From Gammaproteobacteria bacterium (lineage in GTDB: Bacteria; Pseudomonadota; Gammaproteobacteria; Pseudomonadales; Pseudohongiellaceae), in contig JAQWZF010000002.1 in the NCBI GenBank assembly GCA_029253585.1, forward strand, positions 1 to 64,000: 64,000 nt of DNA. The letters run 5' to 3'. Every line of letters begins with the position of its first letter. The first letter of the stretch is position 1. Below are positions 17,330 through 26,527 of this stretch, piece by piece. The position numbers and the translations under genes are program-made. A model generated the notes under the pieces. The model ran no database searches, was not told where the DNA came from, and saw only the letters and a program-made list of their open reading frames with translations.

Positions 17330-18898
17330 GTGTCTAAACAAGTTACACGTAGAGAGTTTCTAAATTTATTGAGTGCCGCTGGCGGAACCGCCGCAGCACT
17401 GAAGGCGGGTTCTGCACTGGGCCTGCTTCCGCACACGGCACAGGCCGCTAGTATGGATCTGTTGGCAGCCAATGCAGCCAGCCGCAAAGTGGCGATTTTG
17501 GGAGCGGGCATCTCGGGTCTGACCGTTGCCTACGAGTTAAGCAAGGTGGGCTATGAATGCACTATCCTAGAATCTTCATATCGACCCGGTGGCAGAATAT
17601 TTACCGTTCGCCATGGTGACCTGATAGATGAGATCGGTAATCGACACTACTGTGAGTTCGACGATGAGCCCCATATGTATTTCAACGCAGGCGCCGCGCG
17701 AATTCCGAGTACGCACCGAAACTTGCTCGCCTACTGTAAAGAACTCAACATCGATCTAGAGATCTTCATTAACGAGAACAAGACTTCTTATGTGCAGGAT
17801 CCTGCGCTGCTCGGTGGAAAGCCTATCCGCAACATCGACTATACAACCCACTCGCGCGGCTTTCTCGCGGAGTTATTGGCAAAGTCCCTCGATGCTGGCG
17901 AGATGGATCAGCCGTTCACCGATCAGGAGGCCGAAACTCTGATGGGCATGGTGCGCTCCTTCGGTAGCCTGGACGAAGATAACCTCTATAAGGGAAGCTT
18001 TCGTGCTGGTTATGCCGCCGGTGGATTTCTCGAGCACGGCGTGCAGAAAGACATCATCGCCTTTCGTGATCTGTTGCAGACGCAGATGGGCCGGCAACTG
18101 CTGAGCGCGAACGAAGGCGATACAGGCCCGATTCTACTTCAGGCCGCAGGTGGCATGGACAAGATAACCGAGGGCTTTACCAAGCATGTGGGTCATCAGA
18201 TTCGATACCGCTCCATGGTAAATTCTGTCGAAGTGAAAGAGGATGGTGTTGATATCTCCTACGATCAGGATGGTTCGCGGCATCTGTTACAGGCCGATTT
18301 CTGCTTCAACTGCATACCTAGCCATCTGATGACCGGTATTACCAATAATTTCCCAATCCAGTACGTGGATGCTCTTAAATATATTCGTCGCGGCAATGCC
18401 TACAAGGCAGCCTTCCAGGCGAAGGAGCGTTTTTGGGAGAAGGACGATATCTACGGCGGCATAAGCTGGATGAACAATCCAAGCAACCAGATCTGGTACC
18501 CGAGCTCCGGCATACATAAAGAGAAGGGCATACTGCTCGCCGCTTACGATTTCGGTGACGGTTCATTCCACACTTCCATGACCCATGAAGAGCGTATCGA
18601 GGCGCATCTGAGCGATGGCGAGAAGATTCACCCGAATTACCGTAATCAGGTCGAGAAGCCAATTACGGTTGCATGGCATCGTATGAATCACATGCTCGGC
18701 TGCTCTGCGCGCTGGCAACGTGATCGCAGTGGTTGGACCCACGAGGAAGAAGAGTTGTATCACGCCCTCCAGCAACCGGTGAACGGCCGGCACTACATGA
18801 TAGGAGATCAAGTCAGCATGCACTCAGCCTGGCAGGAGAGTGCGGTCATGTCGGCGCAGTGGGCGATGACAGATATGGACAGGCGTCTTCGGGCTTAG
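17330..18898 (+). CDS. Tat-exported flavin amine oxidase / dehydrogenase
   Basis: This 522-residue FAD enzyme belongs to the monoamine/L-amino-acid oxidase superfamily. It starts with a twin-arginine signal (RREFLNLL at 7-14, cleavage near HTAQAA), so it is folded before export to the periplasm. The dinucleotide motif GAGISGLTVAYEL and the following RPGGRI bind FAD. The C-terminal flavin motif appears as GDQVSMHSAWQESAVMSAQW. GTG at 17330 follows GGAGGT. A cytochrome c4 gene comes 82 bases later, so electrons may go to cytochrome c rather than O2, as known for the related nicotine enzyme NicA2 and its partner CycN. The substrate is unknown. Confidence 0.88.
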   Translation: MSKQVTRREFLNLLSAAGGTAAALKAGSALGLLPHTAQAASMDLLAANAASRKVAILGAGISGLTVAYELSKVGYECTILESSYRPGGRIFTVRHGDLIDEIGNRHYCEFDDEPHMYFNAGAARIPSTHRNLLAYCKELNIDLEIFINENKTSYVQDPALLGGKPIRNIDYTTHSRGFLAELLAKSLDAGEMDQPFTDQEAETLMGMVRSFGSLDEDNLYKGSFRAGYAAGGFLEHGVQKDIIAFRDLLQTQMGRQLLSANEGDTGPILLQAAGGMDKITEGFTKHVGHQIRYRSMVNSVEVKEDGVDISYDQDGSRHLLQADFCFNCIPSHLMTGITNNFPIQYVDALKYIRRGNAYKAAFQAKERFWEKDDIYGGISWMNNPSNQIWYPSSGIHKEKGILLAAYDFGDGSFHTSMTHEERIEAHLSDGEKIHPNYRNQVEKPITVAWHRMNHMLGCSARWQRDRSGWTHEEEELYHALQQPVNGRHYMIGDQVSMHSAWQESAVMSAQWAMTDMDRRLRA

Positions 18899-18980
18899 GT
18901 TCTAAGATTCGCTTGTTTGCCTAGCGTCTGGGTGCTATTTATTCAGGGGCTTTTCGCCCTTAAGTTGGAGAAGTAAGAGT

Positions 18981-19604
18981 ATGTTGAAGACCTTTTTGTT
19001 AGCTTGTAGCCTCTGCGTGATGTGTGTGGGAGGAGTTAACGCGGCAGAAACAGAGCGAGAGCCTTTCGATGATCGTTACTGCACAACCTGTCATGGCGCG
19101 GATGGCCGAGGCAACGAGGGCGTGCATGCTCCCAGACTTGCTGGTATGGAGCCTTGGTACCTGAGGCGACAGTTGGAGAATTTTCGCGCCGATATGCGTG
19201 GTGTGCATCCGCAAGACATAGAGGGCATAGCGATGCGCCCGATGGCGACTAAGCTCAGCGATGAGTCGATAGACGACATTATCGAATGGGTGGGCAGCTG
19301 GGAGTATGTGCCTGCAGAAGCGACAATAGAGGGCGGCGACCCGGCCCGCGGTCGTGGTCTGTATGGTGGCTGTGCGGTGTGTCATGGAGACAGTGCCCAG
19401 GGGAACGAAAGCCTTGGTGCGCCGGCCCTAGCCGGCCAGAATGACTGGTACCTGGTCACCCAATTAAAGAATTTCTTGGCAGGTTATCGGGGTGCTCACC
19501 CCGGTGATACTTACGGAGCGCAGATGCGCACCATGGTAACTACCCTGCGCAATGAGGCTGGCGTTCTCAATGTTGTGAGTTACATCAACACGCTTTCCCG
19601 TTAG
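18981..19604 (+). CDS. di-haem cytochrome c4-type protein
   Basis: This is a 207-residue periplasmic electron carrier with a Sec signal (about 1-22). Two c-type haem motifs, CTTCH (C34, C37, H38) and CAVCH (C131, C134, H135), each sit in a cytochrome c domain with the repeat LAGxxxWYLxxQLxNFxxxxRGxHP. The distal Met is probably in MRPMATKL and its partner MRTMVTTL. This duplicated architecture is typical of cytochrome c4. GGAGAAG precedes the start. Placed right behind the flavoenzyme, it is the natural candidate for its electron acceptor. Confidence 0.9.
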   Translation: MLKTFLLACSLCVMCVGGVNAAETEREPFDDRYCTTCHGADGRGNEGVHAPRLAGMEPWYLRRQLENFRADMRGVHPQDIEGIAMRPMATKLSDESIDDIIEWVGSWEYVPAEATIEGGDPARGRGLYGGCAVCHGDSAQGNESLGAPALAGQNDWYLVTQLKNFLAGYRGAHPGDTYGAQMRTMVTTLRNEAGVLNVVSYINTLSR

Positions 19605-19637
19605 ACTAGGTCAAAACGACCATCAGGAGCCGACAAC

Positions 19638-21026
19638 ATGCCCATTTTAGCGATAGTAAATCTGGTTTTCTTTGCTGCTCTGCTGAGCCTGCTCTATCAA
19701 TTTTCGAAGAACAGTGCGTTCACTCTTTCCCGCCGCGTATTGATGGGTCTGATTGGCGGTATTGTCTTCGGCATGTATTTGCAGGGCGCCTTTGGTGGAA
19801 ATCCCGAGGTTATGGGAGCCACTCTGGAGTGGACCAATGTGGTTGCGAACAGTTATGTCGCCCTGCTGCGCATGATGATCATGCCGCTTATTCTCATTAC
19901 CATGATTGCCGCCGTTCTAAAAGTCGAAGAAATTAAGTCCTTAGGGCAGATTGGTGGCACGGTAGTGGGCACACTGATCGTTACTACCGTAATCGCAGCA
20001 CTGGTCGGCATCACGATAGCGCTGCTATTTGGACTCAACGCGGGCGATCTTGCCGGCGGTGAGGTAGAGATGGCTAGAGCCGAGGTACTGCAAGCCCGCC
20101 AGGGTAGCGTCGCCGACCTTAGTCTGGCCGAATTACTAGTCAGTTTTGTACCCTCTAATATATTTTCGGATCTTGCCGGTCAGCGCAGCATGTCGATAAT
20201 TGGTGTGGTTGTCTTCGGTCTAATCTTTGGTGTGGCCGCCCTGTTGGTTGCGGAAGACAACGCCGAGCAGGGTAAGAGCATCCGCGGTGGAGTGGACACA
20301 TTGCAGGCCATTATCATGCGTCTGGTTAAGTTGGTTATGGCATTAACGCCCTATGGCGTTCTTGCCTTAATGACCAGAGTGATCGCCACATCGGATGGAG
20401 AGGCGATCAGAAATCTAATCAGCTTCGTTGTTGCATCCTATATTGCCATCGCCATCATGTTTGCCATACACGCAGCTATCATTATTGGTTTGGGTGCCAA
20501 TATTAAAACCTATTTTCAGAAAGTCTGGCCGGTGCTTACCTTTGCATTCGTCACTCGCAGCTCTGCAGCAACCATTCCAATGACGATTCGCGCGCAGATC
20601 GAAGAGCTCAAAGTGCCCGCGCCCATCGCCAATATAGCCGCATCCTTTGGTGCAACCATTGGTCAGAACGGCTGCGCGGGAATCTACCCGGCTATGCTGG
20701 CCGTGATGGTAGCGCCGACCATGGGTGTCGATATCGATTTGAATTTCATTGTTAGCCTGTTGGTAATCATCGCGATCGGCTCTTTCGGCATCGCCGGCGT
20801 TGGCGGCGGGGCAACCAATGCAGCCTTAGTTGTTCTACCGGCAATGGGATTTCCAGTTACGATTGCGGCGCTGCTGATTTCTATCGAGCCGTTGATCGAC
20901 ATGGCGCGTACTGCATTGAATGTGAATGGCGCCATCACAACTGGAATGATCACCACAAGGCTTCTGGGCGATAAGACGGCTGCGAAAGAGGCGACCATGC
21001 CCGATGCGCAATTAACAGAATCATAA
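19638..21026 (+). CDS. tcyP: DAACS symporter, L-cystine transporter TcyP-like
   Basis: This 462-residue dicarboxylate/amino acid:cation symporter closely follows E. coli TcyP in length and motifs. Examples are LMTRVIA after the TPYGV segment, WPVLTFAFVTRSSAATIP (the serine-rich re-entrant loop region), ASFGATIGQNGCAGIYPAMLAVMVAP and IEPLIDMARTALNVNG. Eight spans plus two re-entrant hairpins are expected in the inner membrane. AGGAG precedes the start. It lies 33 bases after the cytochrome gene and 39 before the exported RidA, so the group looks co-transcribed. The likely substrate is cystine or a related amino acid or acid made in the periplasm. Confidence 0.85.
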   Translation: MPILAIVNLVFFAALLSLLYQFSKNSAFTLSRRVLMGLIGGIVFGMYLQGAFGGNPEVMGATLEWTNVVANSYVALLRMMIMPLILITMIAAVLKVEEIKSLGQIGGTVVGTLIVTTVIAALVGITIALLFGLNAGDLAGGEVEMARAEVLQARQGSVADLSLAELLVSFVPSNIFSDLAGQRSMSIIGVVVFGLIFGVAALLVAEDNAEQGKSIRGGVDTLQAIIMRLVKLVMALTPYGVLALMTRVIATSDGEAIRNLISFVVASYIAIAIMFAIHAAIIIGLGANIKTYFQKVWPVLTFAFVTRSSAATIPMTIRAQIEELKVPAPIANIAASFGATIGQNGCAGIYPAMLAVMVAPTMGVDIDLNFIVSLLVIIAIGSFGIAGVGGGATNAALVVLPAMGFPVTIAALLISIEPLIDMARTALNVNGAITTGMITTRLLGDKTAAKEATMPDAQLTES

Positions 21027-21065
21027 TTTATTTTTAGTTGTAACTGAACAGGGGAACACTACATC

Positions 21066-21554
21066 ATGATCAAACTTAAGAAGCCATTCACCGCAATTTC
21101 TATCGCCGCGTCATTAGCGCTCGTTATGGGCGTTGCCGCGGTCTCAAACGCGGCAGAAATTGTGCGAACCGGGGAAGGCAGAAACTTCTATAACAATATT
21201 ATGATTCCAGTCGGTGCCGAGACGCTCTACTTGAGTGGCTCCGGCGCGAGCCAGCAAGCCGATGGCACTTGGGGCGACATGGAGCAGCAGACTATCGATA
21301 CCTTCAGTCGTTTTCAGGAGACCCTCGAATCGCAAGGCTGGTCACTGGAAGACATCGTACAGGTTCGTGCCTTCGCCGTATCCGGTCCCGATGGCGAGCT
21401 AGACTTCGCCGGCTTCAATAGCGGTTACCAACAATTCTTTGGCAGTGATAAGAACCCCATGAAGCCGGTTCGTTCCTTCGTACAGATCGCAGGCCTGGTC
21501 GTCGATGGCTGGCTCATCGAGATCGAGATTCGTGCGGCGAGAATGCCCGACTAA
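21066..21554 (+). CDS. RidA-family protein with signal peptide
   Basis: This 162-residue protein of the YjgF/RidA family has a Sec signal (about 1-30, ending VSNAAE), whereas most RidA proteins are cytosolic. RidA hydrolyses reactive enamines/imines made by PLP or flavin enzymes. The family arginine (in PVRSFVQIAGL, near residue 139) and the following Glu in LIEIEIRAA are present, so the catalytic site looks intact. It follows the symporter by 39 bases and is followed by a strong terminator. Export matches a role in clearing imines made by the Tat-exported amine oxidase upstream. Confidence 0.85.
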   Translation: MIKLKKPFTAISIAASLALVMGVAAVSNAAEIVRTGEGRNFYNNIMIPVGAETLYLSGSGASQQADGTWGDMEQQTIDTFSRFQETLESQGWSLEDIVQVRAFAVSGPDGELDFAGFNSGYQQFFGSDKNPMKPVRSFVQIAGLVVDGWLIEIEIRAARMPD

Positions 21555-21583
21555 AAAAGTACTTGGCAGTTCATAGGTTCTGG

Positions 21584-21624
21584 AAGGCCGGTACGATGTG
21601 AAAACATCGTACCGGCCTTTTTTA
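21584..21624 (+). terminator. Rho-independent terminator after the RidA gene
   Basis: A perfect 16-base-pair stem (21584-21599 with 21604-21619) closed by a GAAA tetraloop is followed by a T-run. It ends the 17330-21554 transcription unit, so the amidase and propeller genes downstream need their own promoter or read-through. Confidence 0.93.
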
Positions 21625-21753
21625 TGATCGGAGAATCGTACTGTTATCCAGAGTGGCATTCCAAGTAGATCGATTTGACGGTGGTCTTCGGTCTGTCGTT
21701 CACTTACACTTTCTCCACCACTATCGTTAACCTTCATTACAAGGCTGTGCATC

Positions 21754-23628
21754 ATGACCAGCATTTGTGGTTTACTAGTCATTCTATTGCTGTGTGCTTC
21801 CTCGAGCATCACTGCGCAGACGCAGTTCGATGTGTTTGAGGCTAGCGTCGATGAGATTCGCAGCGCCTTAGAGCAAGGACGGGCTAGTTCTGTGCAGCTG
21901 GTCCAGCAGTACCTGGATCGCATACGGGCCTATGACAGGCAGGGCCCCGGGCTCAACAGCATCGTGCGCCTCAATACCGATGCGCTGGACATTGCGCGGG
22001 CACTGGATGAGGAGAGGCGGCGAACCGGTTCCCGCGGCCCTCTGCACGGTGTGCCGATAGTGGTAAAAGACAACTACAATACCGATGATATGCCGACGAC
22101 GGGAGGCTCGGTTGCCCTGGCAAATTTTGTGCCTAGCGAAAATGCGGCGCAGATCGACAAGCTAATTCAGGCGGGTGCCATCATCCTGGCGAAGACCAAC
22201 TTGCACGAGTATGCCTATGGTATTACCAGCATTGGCTCTCTGCTTGGGCAGACTCGCAACCCTTACGACCCCAGGCGTGTGCCCGGTGGTTCCAGCGGCG
22301 GAACTGGCGCCGCGGTAGCCGCGAGTTTTGCTGCAGCCGGTTTCGGCTCCGACACCTGCGGCTCAATTCGCATTCCCTCGGCATTCAACAATCTTATTGG
22401 GCTGCGTCCCAGCAAGGGGCTTTCCAGTATCTATGGAATTCTTCCGCTCTCACATACTCAGGATGTAGCAGGCCCTCTGGCGCGTAGCGCAGAAGACCTG
22501 GCTATTATTCTCGATGTGGTTATCGGCTATGACTCTCGCGATGAGTCAACTGCGATTGTGCAGGGGGCTTCTCTTCCGAGATTTGTTGAGCGACTTGGTT
22601 CGGCCGATTTGGCCGGGCTGCGCATCGGCAGGCTGCAAGAATATTTCGGGGGTACCGACGCCAACTTGCGTAGATCTCTGGAAGACGCACTGGATTGGTA
22701 CGAGCAGCAGGGCGCCGAGATAGTCGATGTAGAGATAGCGGATATGGCAGATCTGATTCGACGCTCCGGATTGATCGGTCATGAATTCAAACCAGATATC
22801 GATCAATACCTGGCGCGGTTTTCTGGCGATGAGAATCTGGATCTGGATCTGAGTCTGGATAGTATCGTGAGCCAGGGGCTGTATCACGAGGCGGTGGATG
22901 CGGTGCTTAGCCGGTCGAATGAATCGGAGTTAGATGAGCAAGCCTACCAGCTCGCGATCGCCGCCAGAGCGCAGCTGCGCAAGGCGATAGAGACGCTGAT
23001 TGCCGAGCTTGCTTTGGATGCGATCGCCTACCCGACTATTAAGCGCACACAGGTGTTTACCGGTGAGGCACAGGTCGGCAGCAATTGCAGCCTGAGCGCC
23101 AACTCGGGTCTGCCGGCGCTGTCCATGCCCGTCGGCTTTACTGGCAACGGCTTGCCAGTGGGTCTGGAGCTTCTGGGCGGCTTTCTACAGGACGCCGAAC
23201 TTCTTGCCATGGCGTATGCCTATGAACAGGCTTTAACGCCAAGGCGTGCGCCTTCCACAACGCCTCCTCTGGAATCTGGCCTGGCACCCCGAGTGCAGAC
23301 CTTCAGTCTTCGCTTCGAGCGCTCTTCTATACAACTCTGGGCAGAATTCGAATTCGATGTACTAACGAACCTGTTTCATTTCGATATACGTAAAGAGCCG
23401 GGCAGCAGTGGGGTTGTTCACGCTGTCACTCTGGTTATCGATCGCGATGAAGATGGGGATGCCCAAGACCCCATTGTCTTAAACCTACTCCCCCCGAATA
23501 CCAATGCCGCACAGGGAGACCATTTTATGTCCGCCCAGTTCAGAGATGCGGTAGTCGATAGGCGGGTGTATCTTAAGGTTTTTGCCGACTCATTTCCTCG
23601 CACAGGAGTCGCGCAACTGCTAGAGTAG
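21754..23628 (+). CDS. secreted amidase-signature enzyme
   Basis: This 624-residue amidase has a Sec signal (about 1-22, ending SSITAQ). The Ser-cisSer-Lys triad of the amidase signature family is visible: Lys105 in VVKDNYNT, cis-Ser near 180 in GGSSGGTGAAVAA, and nucleophile Ser204 in GSDTCGSIRIPS, where Cys202 replaces the more usual Gly. After the catalytic core (about 30-500) comes an extra C-terminal region of about 120 residues with beta-strand character and an acidic DRDEDGDAQDP stretch that I cannot assign. It probably hydrolyses amides in the periplasm and may feed the neighbouring amine-oxidising genes. Confidence 0.88.
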   Translation: MTSICGLLVILLLCASSSITAQTQFDVFEASVDEIRSALEQGRASSVQLVQQYLDRIRAYDRQGPGLNSIVRLNTDALDIARALDEERRRTGSRGPLHGVPIVVKDNYNTDDMPTTGGSVALANFVPSENAAQIDKLIQAGAIILAKTNLHEYAYGITSIGSLLGQTRNPYDPRRVPGGSSGGTGAAVAASFAAAGFGSDTCGSIRIPSAFNNLIGLRPSKGLSSIYGILPLSHTQDVAGPLARSAEDLAIILDVVIGYDSRDESTAIVQGASLPRFVERLGSADLAGLRIGRLQEYFGGTDANLRRSLEDALDWYEQQGAEIVDVEIADMADLIRRSGLIGHEFKPDIDQYLARFSGDENLDLDLSLDSIVSQGLYHEAVDAVLSRSNESELDEQAYQLAIAARAQLRKAIETLIAELALDAIAYPTIKRTQVFTGEAQVGSNCSLSANSGLPALSMPVGFTGNGLPVGLELLGGFLQDAELLAMAYAYEQALTPRRAPSTTPPLESGLAPRVQTFSLRFERSSIQLWAEFEFDVLTNLFHFDIRKEPGSSGVVHAVTLVIDRDEDGDAQDPIVLNLLPPNTNAAQGDHFMSAQFRDAVVDRRVYLKVFADSFPRTGVAQLLE

Positions 23629-23676
23629 ATATAAATAAGCCTTACCGTTCTGAGAACTAAACCAAGAGGTATTACG

Positions 23677-25083
23677 ATGAAGCCCAGCATCAGACTACGA
23701 GTGATTACTTATCTATTTGCCTTGAGTGCATCCGCCTTATCCGGGCTGTTACTGGCTCAGGCTCCCGAGCTCGATTTTGATTTCTTCAAGAATGAAGTTC
23801 AACCCATCTTCCTCGCTAAACGCGAAGGTAATGTGCGCTGTATACAGTGCCATACCCGTAGCAGCAACTTTAGGCTGCAAGGGCTTGAAGAGCATCAAAT
23901 GTTCTGGACCGATGAACAATCGCGCATGAATTTCGAGTCGGCGAGTCAGTTTGTGCTTGCGGGCGAAGATCCTCTGCGAAGTCGTTTCATGACCCATCCG
24001 CTTGCTGCTGACGTGGGCGGTGACCCCTTTCATGGTGGCGGCAAGCACTTCCATAGCCAGTTCGACCCCGAGTGGAGGATTATGGCGGATTGGGTTGCCG
24101 GTGCAAAAGTCAGACGCACGCCATCAAGCGTAGCGGTGCGCATTATTCAAACCAATGCCGCTGGAGATGATTCGACGGTAATCGACCCCGAGTCGAATAA
24201 AGTTGTTGGCACCATATCGGATACAGCTATTCCACATGGCGTGGTCGGAGCGCCGGATGGTTCTCAGATCTATATCACCAATGAGTCCATGCACAGCCTG
24301 GATATCGTAGATGCCAGAACCCTGCGTGTTAAAAGACGCATTCCTCTCAGTGGCAGGCCGAATAATGTCGCGGTAACTGGCGACGGCAGTAAGGTCTATG
24401 TGGCGATCATGGAAATGCCAGGCTCGGTTGATATCATCGACGTGGCCAGTATGACGAATGTAAAGACGCTACCAGTGAATGGTGCCATTCACAATGTCTA
24501 TGTGACGCCCGATAGTCGTTATGCCGTTGCCGGATCGATACAGACGAGAACCATCAACGTCATCGATACCCGAACAGATGAATTAGCATGGGAGCTTGAG
24601 ATGAGCTCGGGAATTCGCCCCATGACGTTCGATACCAAGGCCGATGGCTCAACCAGGAGTATATTCGTACAGCTCTCCGGTTTTCACGGTTTTGCCGTCG
24701 TCGACTTCGACAAGAGAGAAGAGGTAACTCGGATCGAACATCCAGCGGTGCCGGGGGAAGAGGCGCATCTGGATGGTCTGCAGGGAGCACCTGCCCATGG
24801 TCTGGCGGTTTCGCCGGATGGCAAGATGCTCTGGTCGACAAGCAAGGTGTACAGCCATGTCTATATTCATTCTCTGCCTGATTTGCAAGAGATAGGACGT
24901 GTTTTTGTAGGGCAGCATCCTGAGTGGATCACTTTTACGCCCGACGGTAAGCGTGCCTACATCGGTGCGGCCGGAGACAACGTCACCTATGCCGTAGACG
25001 CGATAAAGATGGAAACCATCGCGAAGATTCCTGTTGGACAGGTGCCTAAGCGTATTGCCATGGTGCGCATGGCGCTGGATTGA
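23677..25083 (+). CDS. YVTN-type beta-propeller with N-terminal c-haem domain
   Basis: A 468-residue exported protein: signal segment about 1-28 ending LLAQA, then a cytochrome-like domain with one CIQCH haem site (near residue 53) and a His-rich FHGGGKHFHSQ. About seven propeller blades follow from residue 150, with repeated VTPDGSKVYV-like units such as TGDGSKVYVA, TPDSRYAVA, SPDGKMLWST and TPDGKRAYIG. Such proteins often work in periplasmic oxidation of amines or alcohols. No catalytic residues can be named. It starts 48 bases after the amidase with AAGAGGT, so the two are probably co-expressed. Confidence 0.85.
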   Translation: MKPSIRLRVITYLFALSASALSGLLLAQAPELDFDFFKNEVQPIFLAKREGNVRCIQCHTRSSNFRLQGLEEHQMFWTDEQSRMNFESASQFVLAGEDPLRSRFMTHPLAADVGGDPFHGGGKHFHSQFDPEWRIMADWVAGAKVRRTPSSVAVRIIQTNAAGDDSTVIDPESNKVVGTISDTAIPHGVVGAPDGSQIYITNESMHSLDIVDARTLRVKRRIPLSGRPNNVAVTGDGSKVYVAIMEMPGSVDIIDVASMTNVKTLPVNGAIHNVYVTPDSRYAVAGSIQTRTINVIDTRTDELAWELEMSSGIRPMTFDTKADGSTRSIFVQLSGFHGFAVVDFDKREEVTRIEHPAVPGEEAHLDGLQGAPAHGLAVSPDGKMLWSTSKVYSHVYIHSLPDLQEIGRVFVGQHPEWITFTPDGKRAYIGAAGDNVTYAVDAIKMETIAKIPVGQVPKRIAMVRMALD

Positions 25084-25100
25084 AACCGAGCTAGATCGAG

Positions 25101-26516
25101 TTAGGGCAATACCAACGAGATGGCGATGTTGTAGTCGCCCGTCTCATCCGGAGCGAAACTTGTTACGCCCAGCCAATAGGTGCCGGGCGGCAGGGTGGTT
25201 TCTATAACGGAGTTGGTGCCGCTGCCGTTGTCGTCGTTCTGCAGGGAAAGACTTCCCAGAGATTGATCTGAATTCACTGCTACGAGTAATAGACTGGTAT
25301 CGAATGCCGAGGAGCTGAGGTCGATCCTCACCTTGGAACTAACCACGGTTTCTATCTGTACCAGGTCAAGAAACTTCTCGTTGAATTTAAAATCCGCTAA
25401 TCCGAGGCTGCCGCTTATACTCGGATTCGGATTTGCCAGCACATCTACTCCATATATCGAAGTGTATGACTCGAATGAAGAAGAGGGATTGTTGGTGTTC
25501 GATATTATTGAAACATCGTAGTTGCCCGTCGCATTGCCGCTAGTGCTACTGACCCCAAGCCAATAGGTTCCGGCCTGAATGCTTTCATTGATTCTTGCGT
25601 TGTTGCCGCTACCCGAATTGTCATCCGTGAAAGTGGAGCCAGCTACCGCGGCCTTTGTCGCGGAGACTCTGGCCAGATACAAGAAGGGGTCGAAGGCCTG
25701 TGACTTTAACTGAATATCGACAGTAGAGTCATTCTCGAAGGTATATTGATACAGGTCGAGAGAACCGCTATCCAGCTGATTGTCACCACCGCTAAGTGAG
25801 CCGCTTAGGTTGCGGCTGTTGTTCTGCCCGGATAGTTTAGAGTTCTCAGGGGCGACTAGACTGACCCCATAGATGTTCGCGACCGTCGCCTGCACCGCTT
25901 CACCGCCACCGCAGATAGAGGCTATCCCCGCGATGTCATCAGCCTGTAGGGTGTTCGTGTCGGATACAAAGGCCCGCATCATTGCGTCGCTGGCCGTCGA
26001 ATGTTTCAGGCCTAAGGGATGACCCAGCTCGTGTAATGCAACGTGTTCGAATTCAAAGGTGCCGTCTAGTCGTCGCGGTCCGCTGTAGATATCCCACTTC
26101 TCCGCGCTGTTGAACACGATATCCGCATCGGTGATTGAGAAGCCTCCCGTACATTGCTGATTTAGTTATCTACCCGCAGTCAGCGTTACCGCCAGGGTGT
26201 TTTCCTGGAACTCGGTGCCACACACGTCTGCCCCGAAGTCGATACCCGTCGCGCCGTCAACGAATTGGCCGGCGCCGCGATCGATACAGGGATCTAGATA
26301 GTCGTTAACGGCAATAAATTCGAAGTTGCTACCCTCGCTCCATGCGTTCATCGCGCGAATAAAGGCGGCGTTCCTGGTGCCGCCGGTGGGAGAGCTGCCG
26401 CTAATGCCTACGTGAAAGACCGCCCGTGAGCTTTCCCAGAAATTCCCCGACGTCTCGAAGGCATTGCTGGAATGAAGGGGAAGTAGAAATACGAAAAGCA
26501 AGGAGACAACTCTCAA
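25101..26516 (-). pseudogene. matrixin-type metalloprotease with PPC domains, split by TAA
   Basis: A single minus-strand frame of 472 codons is broken only by TAA at 26166-26168. Before it come a signal peptide (about 1-19) and the start of the protease fold. After it, the frame continues to the zinc site HELGHPLGLKH and Met-turn DAMMRA of the matrixin/metzincin family. Two pre-peptidase C-terminal (PPC) domains follow (about 265-365 and 375-471), each with D(D/N)xGSGxNxxI and GTYWLGV. As written, the product stops before the catalytic site. CAA to TAA is a one-step explanation. The start is TTG at 26516. It follows the hypothetical gene 26528-27265 in one operon. Confidence 0.78.
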
Positions 26517-26527
26517 GGCTGAAACTT

